From NCBI RefSeq assembly GCF_014651535.1, contig NZ_BMXB01000003.1, positions 172,940-236,939 of the forward strand: 64,000 nt of DNA. The letters are read 5' to 3'. A program made the position numbers and the translations under genes. Position 1 is the stretch's first letter; every line of letters starts with the position of its first letter. Below the pieces are notes generated by a model. That model was not told the origin of the DNA and did not search any database. It saw nothing but the letters and a program-made list of their open reading frames with translations. The DNA comes from Salinimicrobium marinum (GTDB lineage: Bacteria; Bacteroidota; Bacteroidia; Flavobacteriales; Flavobacteriaceae). Below are positions 46,601 to 55,200 of this stretch, in pieces.

Positions 46601-47373
46601 TCCACAAATAAATAGGAACGATTTGCTGTGGCCACAGCTTCAGCCTGGGAACGCACAATGATCTTTCCGGCTTTGTTTTTTTGGGACCAGATCTTTATAT
46701 CATTCAGCTCTGTTTCAAAATTCCGTAAGTGGTTGTGGGCATAGGTGCTTAGATCGATCTTTATTTCTTCCTCGCTTAGGGATTTTATAATGGTTTCCTT
46801 GATAAAAGCGGCATCCAGTTTAGAATTCAAAAATACATTCTGAATGGTTCGCGGAATATTCTGATACTGCCTGCTTTCCAGAAGGGCATATTTTCTGAAT
46901 TCAGTTGCCAAACCTTTGTTGTTTCCGTAGAGAATATTGCGATAATCCTCGTAATTGCTGATGATCTTTGTATAATAGACTTCCCTTCCAAAAGCCGTTG
47001 TCTGTTCAAAAGTGGGATAGGCCTTTCCGGTGTCATCTATAAAATAATTCTTATCATACCTGGCATCAAAGAACCGAAATGCCACCCGACCCTGGGATTT
47101 AAAGGCTATAATAGAATAGGTAATATCCTCCCGTTTTACCTCGTAAATGATATAGGAATTTTGGTAGGGGAAATAATACTGATCAAAATTCTTTTTTTCG
47201 CGGGGAATACCCAGTTTCATTTTATCGGCATTATAAAAGAACAGGATAGCCCTTAACAAGGTACTTTTTCCCACGCCCTGGGTACCTATTAAATGGACAT
47301 TTCCGTCGAGGCTAATTTCTGCATAATGTGCCGCGGCGCTATTGATGAAGATAATTTTATTCAGGTATCTCAT
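43693..47373 (-). CDS. jetC: SMC-like ATPase JetC/MksB of a Wadjet system
   Basis: A 1226-residue MukB/SMC-like protein. Walker A is GTQGVGKST (residues 30-38) at the N terminus. A long coiled coil covers about residues 250-960, with a hinge-like globular break around 560-600 (NTNLPNWESSIGKVVDEEN). The C-terminal head has the signature-like SNVGSEGTDVLVKAMINIML and Walker B HCMMDEIGRLHPNN. Two heads joined by the kleisin would extrude DNA loops. The start overlaps the end of jetB by 17 bases, and the stop is 3 bases before jetD. Confidence 0.93.
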   Translation of the reverse strand: MRYLNKIIFINSAAAHYAEISLDGNVHLIGTQGVGKSTLLRAILFFYNADKMKLGIPREKKNFDQYYFPYQNSYIIYEVKREDITYSIIAFKSQGRVAFRFFDARYDKNYFIDDTGKAYPTFEQTTAFGREVYYTKIISNYEDYRNILYGNNKGLATEFRKYALLESRQYQNIPRTIQNVFLNSKLDAAFIKETIIKSLSEEEIKIDLSTYAHNHLRNFETELNDIKIWSQKNKAGKIIVRSQAEAVATANRSYLFVEQEKKSSSTQLGWFLYSVQSTKPEIEEELEKATVAETKAGDRLNALRANFEKNQKQLQTNIGIISSQLKELKEKKKVYEDKSIETILSRAERKSGLIFNKKNLQEERKLLTGKFEAIEQQYRARLDQLETQLEKFKNKITRERLEHQESFGTYKENLQEKYENLIAQIEKQHHEAIKLAENEIQDKDYSLQELKIKEVKIKHTPLFKSETKALEEEKKDLEQQIITAKATIENSGKEKDHLKKEWELENAKAENGSKAILDDLERSLQETSKKIETVKRKIDDSKGSFYEWLNTNLPNWESSIGKVVDEENVLFSKDLSPQLSEGNSDSFYGVQLDLSAIDKQVRTLEDYEEKIQELSEEAEKLQSRKKEALENQEKAKENLKRRFRPKINSLKEQISSNSYHKEQFSQKLTKTENSLHELEQKAAAEKTEALEKLQEDWKNLAAKKQDTKDALDKLLTRVKREVSAKNKEKKDLLLQEETNLKHLLKDLKEQVTNKEKEIASRTKEIKAQEKSEFNKQGADTGRIEEIDKNLGEIGLELDLIESNNILVIEYHKDKRELFDKEPDLRNRRSLLNKELERTEAEYRSKENNLLEDLKNKTEQVKELKNQLRQILQDLEKYEDFRKLDWFPEIEKLLNQFNEKDKTALSGSKLIENITEKHYSGIEKLRTLQEAITRFAGNFAEENIFNFPTRFNSTNNYLNFAEDLREFLEEDKIAEYEARVNERFSHIIRQIGKETGEMLSKEGEINRVIQKINSDFKYRNFVGAIKSMAMRTVESSNKIMKILLEIKAFNDENGMQLGETNLFSSDDQNSSNAQAVKLLKQLLKEINLFKADELKLSDSFGLEFRIVENDNDSQWVEKLSNVGSEGTDVLVKAMINIMLLNVFKDNASKKFKDFKLHCMMDEIGRLHPNNVKGILKFANDRNILLINGSPTSYNATEYRYTYILSKNSKNFTTVKRLVQKIPAAKSL

Positions 47374-47932
47374 TGGCGATATCTTCAGGGATATGTAAGG
47401 TCATTATTAATTCTTCCAGGTATTCAAAAGAGGAAAGAACTTTATAGGTGTTAGTTATCTCATCCTGTAATTCCACAAAATTGTCTTTTAACAGGTAGTC
47501 AACGAGTTTGGAAACCGCTTCTGTGTAATTGGTCCTTTTTGTGATCTTTTTCAAGGCAGTCAGTTTTGATTTAAGGTCTGCATCGGTATTCAGCCGTACG
47601 GTTATATCTGCAATGCTAAACCGAAATCCTGAGCCAAAAGAATGATCAAAGGTTTTGAAAAAGTCGAGAATATCTATCCATTTAAAAGCAATTTCCAATT
47701 TGCGCTCCAAATTAACTTTCGATTCATTTCTGCTAAAATAAAAGTACCCATTCCCTCTTTCCAGGATGAAATTAATATTCCCGAAATAGGAGGTGAGCAG
47801 CTCAAAATGATCTTCATCTTCCAGGACAGCATATAATTTGCGATTAAGGTCTTTGGAACTGTTGGAACAAATAAATTTTCCTTTGCTCAGTACATCAAAG
47901 ATCTCTGCGGTATTTTTTGGGAATTCCTGCAT
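47357..47932 (-). CDS. jetB: KITE-like subunit JetB/MksE of a Wadjet system
   Basis: A 191-residue winged-helix-rich protein in the position and size range of JetB/MksE: MQEFPKNTAEIFDVLSKGKF at the N terminus, the NGYFYFSR strand pattern in the middle and FRFSIADITVRLN. KITE dimers bind the kleisin and the SMC heads. Its identification rests mainly on gene order (between a kleisin-like and an SMC-like gene) and on overall fold pattern, since sequence conservation in this subunit is low. The gene abuts jetA with no gap and overlaps jetC by 17 bases. Confidence 0.78.
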   Translation of the reverse strand: MQEFPKNTAEIFDVLSKGKFICSNSSKDLNRKLYAVLEDEDHFELLTSYFGNINFILERGNGYFYFSRNESKVNLERKLEIAFKWIDILDFFKTFDHSFGSGFRFSIADITVRLNTDADLKSKLTALKKITKRTNYTEAVSKLVDYLLKDNFVELQDEITNTYKVLSSFEYLEELIMTLHIPEDIANEIPE

Positions 47933-49132
47933 TTAGTTTGATTTTGGATAAACAAGTGTGTATTCAATATCCTGAAAGGTTTCATAGCTGGAGGTGATTT
48001 CAAAGATATCTTCATACTGTGAGATCAACTGGCAATACAGGGTCACCCGCTCTGCAAAAGAAACCTCTTTTAGAAAGTCGTAGTTCATTAAAAATTTAAA
48101 GAGATTATTTCCGGTAGCCATAAAACTGTTTTTAACCTCCTCCAGGTTGATTAATATTTCCTCCTGTATCTGCGTATCCAGTTGATCTCGAGAAATATTT
48201 TCTGCAACAGGAATTTTAATTTCTGCTTTTGTTTTTATTCGTCCGCTTATCCTTTTAATAGCCACAAAAGCTTCATCTGTAGCCAGGAAATCGGGAGAAA
48301 GCTTTACGGGGTAGGCGGGTTGTTTTTCAAAGACTACTAAATTCCGTTGACTTAACACCTCTTTGATATCAGTACCTGCCTGAATAATAAATTGGTCCTT
48401 CAGGTATTTTACTTTCCGTAATTTTTCTATAATTCCACTTTGGTATTTTATCTGGTTGAGAAATTCGATGATCTGTTTTTCCGTTTCAATGAGGTTGTGG
48501 GAGCATTCAATAAGATCATGTTTAACCTGGATAATTATACTATTTAGTTCTTCATCCAAAGCGGCTTTAAAGAAAGTTTTTTCTTCGCTTGAAATCAAGG
48601 TTTCCGTTTGATGGATCAGGTCCTGGATATCACGCCTTTTGCGATCAAAATTTTCCAGTTTAGCTTTTTTGTTTTTGTAATTAGGTTCGTTTTTGAATGT
48701 GGTATCAATATTTCGACGCAGATCCACCACGTTTTTCAGGGTGCTCAATGCGATCTTTTTAAAAGTATTCTTTATAAACCTAAGGTAATTGTATCTCCTT
48801 ATTTCATTGTTCTCATTCAGGAAATAATCAATATTTTCCCGGACACTTTTTATGTTTTCATTGATATAGGAAGTATTGATTTCCTCATTTACTCCCAATA
48901 CATTTTCAAAAAACTCCAGGTACTGGGTATCTAGCTCCAGGTAATCCCCATTTTTATAGATAACCGAATGGTCGATAAGGAACTGGATCTTTTCCTCCTT
49001 ATAATCAACCATCTCCAGTGCGTAATCATAGCTGTACACAAGGGATTTTCTCTTGACGAACATTTCAGACAAAAGTCTTTCCTCCATTTGGAGGGCCCTG
49101 AGAAGTTCTCTTAAATTTAAAAAAGTGTTCAT
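47933..49132 (-). CDS. jetA: kleisin-like subunit JetA/MksF of a Wadjet system
   Basis: A 399-residue, mostly helical protein: an N-terminal winged-helix region (MNTFLNLRELLRALQMEERL), a long central coiled coil (about 95-240) and a C-terminal small domain (NYDFLKEVSFAERVTLYCQ). It is first in the four-gene operon, as expected for JetA/MksF. The kleisin bridges the two SMC heads and holds the KITE dimer. The assignment is by order, size and predicted helix pattern. The promoter must lie in the 474-base gap upstream, which it shares with the divergent Fic pseudogene. Confidence 0.78.
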   Translation of the reverse strand: MNTFLNLRELLRALQMEERLLSEMFVKRKSLVYSYDYALEMVDYKEEKIQFLIDHSVIYKNGDYLELDTQYLEFFENVLGVNEEINTSYINENIKSVRENIDYFLNENNEIRRYNYLRFIKNTFKKIALSTLKNVVDLRRNIDTTFKNEPNYKNKKAKLENFDRKRRDIQDLIHQTETLISSEEKTFFKAALDEELNSIIIQVKHDLIECSHNLIETEKQIIEFLNQIKYQSGIIEKLRKVKYLKDQFIIQAGTDIKEVLSQRNLVVFEKQPAYPVKLSPDFLATDEAFVAIKRISGRIKTKAEIKIPVAENISRDQLDTQIQEEILINLEEVKNSFMATGNNLFKFLMNYDFLKEVSFAERVTLYCQLISQYEDIFEITSSYETFQDIEYTLVYPKSN

Positions 49133-49606
49133 ATAAAAATAATAACCGGCAAAGTCGGAAATTTTTATTTCATTACCATACCTTTTTCCAAGGTCTGTCC
49201 AGGATCTGAATATTTACTACCTTTTTTATCAGGAGGATTTTCTTTTTTCCTAAAAGCAGGAGAAGTTTGGAGGGATTAATAACCTGTTACTTTAATATTG
49301 GAAATCATTAGCTTCAGGAAAAAGATCCCGATTGCAGCCTTCCCGGAAACCAGGAGCCAGGTCCTGTTGATAGCTTTGCAACAAGAAATTACTTGATCAT
49401 TCGAACCCTCTCAACCGGTTCAAAGCCCATTTAAAACAGGAAGGCCTCCTTTGTTTGATGCAACAGACTTTTCAAGAATACATTAATTATGATTAAAGTG
49501 TAAAGCTTAACAGAAGTAAAAATTACTATTTAATCCTCAACAAAGGTAAAAACTTCTAATATTTACCCTTATTAGATAAGCAAGAGTAAATTTTACCTCT
49601 GTAACA
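49133..49606. other. intergenic region between jetA and the Fic pseudogene
   Basis: A 474-base, AT-rich gap between divergent genes with no credible open frame. It should contain the promoters of both. The half nearest Fic (after about 49500) holds repeated GTAAA/TTTAC motifs described separately. The half nearest jetA has no obvious Bacteroidetes -7 element that I can defend. Confidence 0.6.
49544..49598. promoter_or_regulatory. repeated AGGTAAAA operator-like motif upstream of Fic
   Basis: AGGTAAAA occurs exactly at 49544-49551 on the plus strand and at 49591-49598 on the minus strand (TTTTACCT). Close variants lie at 49515-49524 (AGTAAAAATT), 49562-49568 (TTTACCC) and 49584-49590 (GAGTAAA). 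The last copy ends 9 bases before the Fic start codon. The arrangement looks like operator half-sites for an autoregulator, but AT-rich DNA makes such matches easy. Confidence 0.35.
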
Positions 49607-50692
49607 ATGACGAATTTTAATAGAAATGAGCCTTATAATGATCTGCCTTTGCTACCACCAAAGTCTGCATTAGAAACAACAAAGGTACTTCGGAAAACGA
49701 TCGAAGCCAGCAGGGCATTGGCAAAATTCAATGGTATGCTTATTAATTTACCCAATCCCATTTTTTTCCTTGACACTATCCATTTACAGGAAGCTAAAGC
49801 TAGTTCTGAAATTGAAAATATCATCACCACAAATGACAATTTTTTATAAGGCTATTGTTGCAGATAAAATGTTTGACAATCCTTCAAACAAGGAAGTAAT
49901 CAGATACAAAGAAGCTTTATGGCAAGGGTTAGAGACTATTGACAAAAAACCTTTTATCAGTACTAACTTGTGCATTGAGATTGTACGAAGTATAAAGAAA
50001 AATACCGCAGGAATTAGGACCACTCCTGGCACAAGTCTTAAAAATCCACAAGGCGAAACTATTTACACACCGCCGACAGGTGAAGCTGTAATACGAGATA
50101 AATAAGCCAACCTCGAAAAATTCATAAATGAAAAAGATGTCATAGACCCCTTAATTAAAATGGCAATCATGCACTATCAGTTTGAAGCGATTCATCCGTT
50201 TACTGATGGAAATGGTCGAACAGGACGTATTTTACTATTACTCTATTTAAAAATTGAAAAACTTTTAGATATTCCGGTATTATATCTAAGTGAATATATT
50301 ATAAAAATAAAACGTCTTATTATTCAAAATTACGACACGTAACAGAAAAAGATGCGTGGGAAGAATGGATTTGGTAAATGCTTGAAATGATACCTTTTAC
50401 TGCCAATAAAGGATTGAATCTTTTAAATCAAGTGAATGGATTGATGCAAACCTTCACCGATGAAGTAAAAGAGACGCTACCAAAAGTCTATTCTAAAGAT
50501 TTAATAGAAATTCTCTTTAAATTACCTTATACAAAATGTCAATATTTAATCGATGCTGGATTAGGAAACCCAAAAACTGTAGGAAATTATCTGAATGAAT
50601 TAGAAGAGGCAGGGTTTTTAACCTCCGAAAAGGTTGAGAAAGAAAAACAGTATCTTAACTACAAGTTGATGGAAATATTGGAGAATTCTTGA
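49607..50692 (+). pseudogene. Fic-domain protein (AMPylase type), decayed
   Basis: The pieces, read in order, make one Fic protein: Fic_N-like start (LPLLPPKSALETTKVLRKTI) with an inhibitory-helix-type motif ASSEIENI; a frameshift in a T6 run near 49845; FYKAIVADKMFDNPSNKEVI to IRDK; an in-frame TAA (50103-50105); [11 protein letters not shown] and the complete catalytic loop [12 protein letters not shown]; a second frameshift near 50305; [17 protein letters not shown]; another in-frame TAA (50376-50378 area); then a C-terminal winged-helix part (LIDAGLGNPKTVGNYLNEL). At least two indels and two nonsense codons. The catalytic motif is untouched, but a full product cannot be made. Confidence 0.9.
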
Positions 50693-51254
50693 TCCGCTAT
50701 AATTAAGTTTATAAAATTTTATGCTCTTAACAGAAGCTACCATTCTATTTGCCTACTGGCCTTACCGGAGTTTTAGGTGAAAAATTGGCACGAGGGCATT
50801 GTGAAATTCTTAAAAGAAGTAAAAACATTATATAAGTTTATTTCATAGGATGGAATTCCGATTTGAAATTTAATGGTTACCGCGGATAATTAATTCTTTT
50901 GCAACCCGTACTGCAACATACAATTGCTAATATCATTATAGAACTTATTTAAGTATCTCCTTTAATTAAGCTCCTTAAAATAACTCGATGTGTGAAATAT
51001 TGCGATTTTTGATTGGACTTAAAATCACCATTAGTGGGTATTGTTTTTAGAGTTTATTATTGGCAATTTAATAAAGGTTTAGGAATGATCGTTTTGTAAC
51101 TTGTTGTATTACAAATAATCATGTAAATCTTTTTTTAAATCCCTCCATAGAAAATTATTTCTTTTTTGTATAAAATCCAAAATCAATAAAGGAAAAGAGT
51201 TAAGGTTTCAAAACTTTCAAACTTTCAAAATATTAACCTTTAAAAATCATTATA
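50693..51254. other. intergenic region before the membrane NTPase module
   Basis: A 562-base, AT-rich stretch with no credible gene on either strand. Just before the gene at 51255 the sequence contains a short direct repeat (TTTCAAA repeated three times at about 51208-51228) and a leader of about 25 bases. The promoter for the two-gene module should be here. No transposase, att-like site or tRNA is seen. Confidence 0.55.
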
Positions 51255-52199
51255 ATGAAAGAACTATTTTTACTACCGGAGGGAATGATGTTTCCGAGTT
51301 ATCAACCTTACAACAGTTCTGGAATAAAGTCCAGAAATGATTCCTCCTCTAAAATAAATTTTTTATCACCATTAATTGGTAAAGTCTTCTTGTATTTCGC
51401 CATAGGGATGATTTATTTCAACAGTGAAACTTTGGTGGCTATGTACCAGGAAAGGCAATCTGCAAATGTTCTGCAAAAAAACGAGAGGGATTGCCCAAAA
51501 CACAATACACCACAATGTGCCATACCTATTGAAATTGGAAAACGTGAAAATGCTTCTTTTACCAGAGATTTAGTGTACTATAAGTTTAATGTTGAGAACC
51601 CGGATGAATTTATATTTACGCTAAACCCTGTTCCTAATACCCGTGGTATATCATTGGAATTACAAGATGGAGACTACAACAGGATGTACAGGAGTTCTTT
51701 TGAAGCTGGGCATCCGAGTAGTGCCGATTTTAAAATTAGAACACCTGGAGAATATTATCTAGTACTACGTCCGGCCTCATGCTGCTCTGGAGCTAACACT
51801 AAGTATGGTCTGTTAATTTCCACTGCTGAACAGACTCCAGTTCTTGATATAGTAGCAACAGATTGCCCGAAACGAAATACTCCTCAATGTGCTATTCCAT
51901 TAAATATAGGGGAAATGGATAGTGATACGTTTAATCGAAATGAAATATACTACACGTTCGATTTGGAAGATGCGAAAAAAATCAAATTTACTCTTGATCC
52001 AATGCCAGTTACTCGTGGTGTTTCTCTGGAAATAAAAGACAGTAACTATAATATGGTGACAAATCATTCCTTTGAGAAAGGAAACCCAGGTAATTTCGAA
52101 TTTGATTTCTTGAACAAAGGAAAGTACTACTTGCTTCTAAAACCAGCTGCTTGCTGTAGCGGAGGGAGTAACGACTATACCATTGCTGTATCGGAATAG
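51255..52199 (+). CDS. unknown membrane-anchored protein with two copies of a Cys-containing beta domain
   Basis: A 314-residue protein. There is no cleavable signal peptide, but a single helix lies at about residues 40-56 (LIGKVFLYFAIGMIYF) after a short cytoplasmic tail. The rest is two tandem copies of a domain of about 110 residues: unit 1 from Cys80 (CPKHNTPQCAIPIEIG) to about 190, unit 2 from Cys204 (CPKRNTPQCAIPLNIG) to 314. Each has the order Cys-Pro-Lys-x-Asn-Thr-Pro-Gln-Cys, a strand-rich core with TRGxSLE, then KYYLLLKPA-type strand and a CCSG motif. The four Cys per unit probably form disulfides outside the cytoplasm. The fold pattern is like pre-peptidase (PPC) beta sandwiches. 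It is 22 bases before the large NTPase gene and probably acts with it. Confidence 0.82.
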   Translation: MKELFLLPEGMMFPSYQPYNSSGIKSRNDSSSKINFLSPLIGKVFLYFAIGMIYFNSETLVAMYQERQSANVLQKNERDCPKHNTPQCAIPIEIGKRENASFTRDLVYYKFNVENPDEFIFTLNPVPNTRGISLELQDGDYNRMYRSSFEAGHPSSADFKIRTPGEYYLVLRPASCCSGANTKYGLLISTAEQTPVLDIVATDCPKRNTPQCAIPLNIGEMDSDTFNRNEIYYTFDLEDAKKIKFTLDPMPVTRGVSLEIKDSNYNMVTNHSFEKGNPGNFEFDFLNKGKYYLLLKPAACCSGGSNDYTIAVSE

Positions 52200-52221
52200 C
52201 TAAATCATAGTTTGTTTTTTT

Positions 52222-55200
52222 ATGAAGGTTAGAGATATATACATCCAGATCCAGAATCATGACTTTTGTTCAGAAGTATCAGATCTTTTTCTTGGACGAA
52301 AGCTAATCCAGACAAATCTCAGAAGAAGACTACAGCCTTCAAAAAAAAACACTCGTTATAGGGGAGCTTATTTAGTGGCCGGATATCGCGGAATGGGTAA
52401 GTCTACTTTGGTTAGAAAAGTAATTGAATCAATAAACAAACCAGTCAACACAAAAATAAAGGATGGTAATTCCGGATTATTCAAATACAAAAAACGGTCG
52501 GAAATGCCAGAAAAAAAAATAATATCAATTGATGTATACCTTTCTCAGGGGAATTTAAATGATTACGACTTATTGAGGCAAATGTTCATCCAGTTGGACT
52601 CGAAGCTTAAACTGGAGTTACATCAACCATATGAGGGCTATAGAAAACCTCTTCTGGCTTTACTGTCATTTGTTTTATTATTTGGTGGTTCATACGCAGT
52701 TTGGCACTGCTTATATGCAGAGGAGAATTCTGAAGATAAGTTTGGTGCTTTCCTTTATGTGATTTCCCAAGTTGAAAATCTCTTATCTCTTATAATTTAT
52801 ATATTCCTTTTTGTTCTTCTTTATCTAACCATGAGTTTTCTTTTTAAGAAACATTGGAAGCCAAAAGGAAAAGCTAAATCTGAACTTAGAAAGAAATTAG
52901 AAGAGATAAAGAGAAGGATTCATTCTGATTATGAAGAATCTGGAGGTGATAAGAATAATTCTATTTTCTCAGAATTAAGTTCTGATCTTAAATTACCGAC
53001 AGCACTGTTTTCCGGTATGGAAGATTCCAATTCATATAAGCAGAATTTTAAAAAGTTGACAGCTAAAGAACTTGAATACGAATTAAAAAATGTTCTATGT
53101 CTTTATAAGAATTATCGCGATAATAATTTCAAACAGAATTATATAATTTTTATTGTTGATGAACTTGATAAATTAGAACCAGAGTTTGTAGAAACTAAAT
53201 CAAACTTAACGAAGTCAAGAGAAGAGGCGCGGAAAGAAACCATTTTAAATTTGCTGGGAAACCTTAAGAGTTTTGTCCATACTGCAGAAGCTAAATTTAT
53301 TTTCATAGGTGGTGCTGAAATGTACGATGCAAGCTTAGCAGATATTTCCGATAGAGAATCTTTTTATAGTAGTATTTTCAACGAAGTATTTTATGTAAAC
53401 AGCTTTTTTAAAGATTATACCGGGAGAAGAAAAACAAATATCACCGAAATGTTTTCAACTTATCTCATGACTATTTTCTTAAAAGAAGATGGTGAAATAA
53501 AGGAAAACTTTTTATCAGACACTAGTACGTCGCGGATTTACAGGGAATTTTATCAAAAATTACCCAGAGATGGTGAAAATGACTCAGACAAGGATCTACT
53601 CCTATATCATGTTAATCAATTTATACTATATCTCACCTACAGAAGTAATGGAAGTCCTAAAAAACTTAGACAATTAGTAGACTATAATATCATTAGTTCC
53701 ACCAATGATTTAGCCATTGTTCAGGAAGATTCTTGTGTAATTGGTTTTGAAAGCAAGGAAGTAAAGGGTGAGATTATAAATTTAAAGGAAAACAGGCCAA
53801 AGAAAAAGAAGAAAGTAGGTGAAAGTATTCCTGGTCTGAGCAAGAATGAAAATACGGATAAGGATGTATGTTATTCTTTTTTGAGGCTAATGAAAAATCC
53901 CCAAACTTTAAAGGATGAACTTTTACCACCAGGAAATTACCTGAGATTAGAGTATCGGCATCAGTACAAAGTGGGGCTGCTGACCTCTATTTTTCTGCCT
54001 TACTTAATTAAAAATGAAAGCTATTTTAAAGAATACAACGATAAAAACTTGTATCTGTCAGCATTTTTAATGGATCATATTCTTAAATTTCACAAATCTG
54101 CTTTTTCCTGGAGACAAATTGAAATAATGCCTGATATCATTATTGGCAGTAAAGATCCAAACTTACGAGATACTTTGAGTAGTATTCTTTCCTATTTATC
54201 TGTTAAGCACATAAGAGAGACTACCAATTCCATGTATAAATACAAGTTTAGAAGCAGAACAGCTTCAGAATTAAGATATATTTCCAAGATTTCCGAGGAG
54301 AGTGCTGCCGCTTTTAACTTTACTTATGATGAATCTCAGCATTTGAAGTTGTTTTTTAAAAGAAAATTAAAGGAAAAAATAGAAAGCTATAGAGAAAATA
54401 AATCATTTGGGGATGATTCTTATATTCATACACTGGCATTTTTAAATTCCACAATAGCTGATGTTCATTTTTATGATGAAGAGTATGATTCTGCCATTAG
54501 ATATTATTCGGATGCGATCCAAGGTTTAAACAAATTACAGAATAAAAGCAATCATCAAAAAATACTCTACACAAGAGATAGATTACTGCTGAGTCTATGT
54601 TTTGAAAAAAGTAATAGGTATGAAAGTGCATACTCGATCCTTAGAAGTATTATTCTTGATTCAAATAAATTTAGGTTTGCTAAGGAGGAAGTAAAGAATG
54701 GAGCAGCCTGGGAAGATCCATACAAGAGAATGCAGTTATTTCTTAGGCCCCACCTGGCTCTCGTTTCCATTATTGAAAAAAACAGGTCCGACGGATTAAC
54801 TTTTAGTAATCTGAAAAGAAACATTAGCGAGTTTACCAACTTCATGGATTTGAAATGTTTGTTTCCAGAGGTTTCCTTTAATGAATCTCTGGATCACGAG
54901 AAAATGTTGAAAAATGGCCTTATAGGTGATTCTAAAAGAATTCAAACTTTACTGGCAGATTACTATCAGAACGTTGGTTCTATCCTTTTTTACAAGAACC
55001 GAAATTTTAAATCGCTTTTTGAATGGGGTGCGGAAGGTATACTCCACCGGTTTCTTAATATTGCTGATTTTCCCCACAAGTTTCACTCAAATTTTTCAAT
55101 GGATAAAAGGGAAATTGAAATTGATGGTAAAGTGATCGACCAAAAAAAGAAATATTTTAGCCTGGACAATGTTCGGAAGTTCTATGGTAAAGAAAGATCG

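Noticed and set aside
42835..49132. Wadjet-like operon as a wholly new system
   Set aside because: Gene order, the SMC/kleisin/KITE/Toprim composition and the Toprim residues fit the known Wadjet/MksBEFG class; only subtype details and the DUF6922 neighbour are open.
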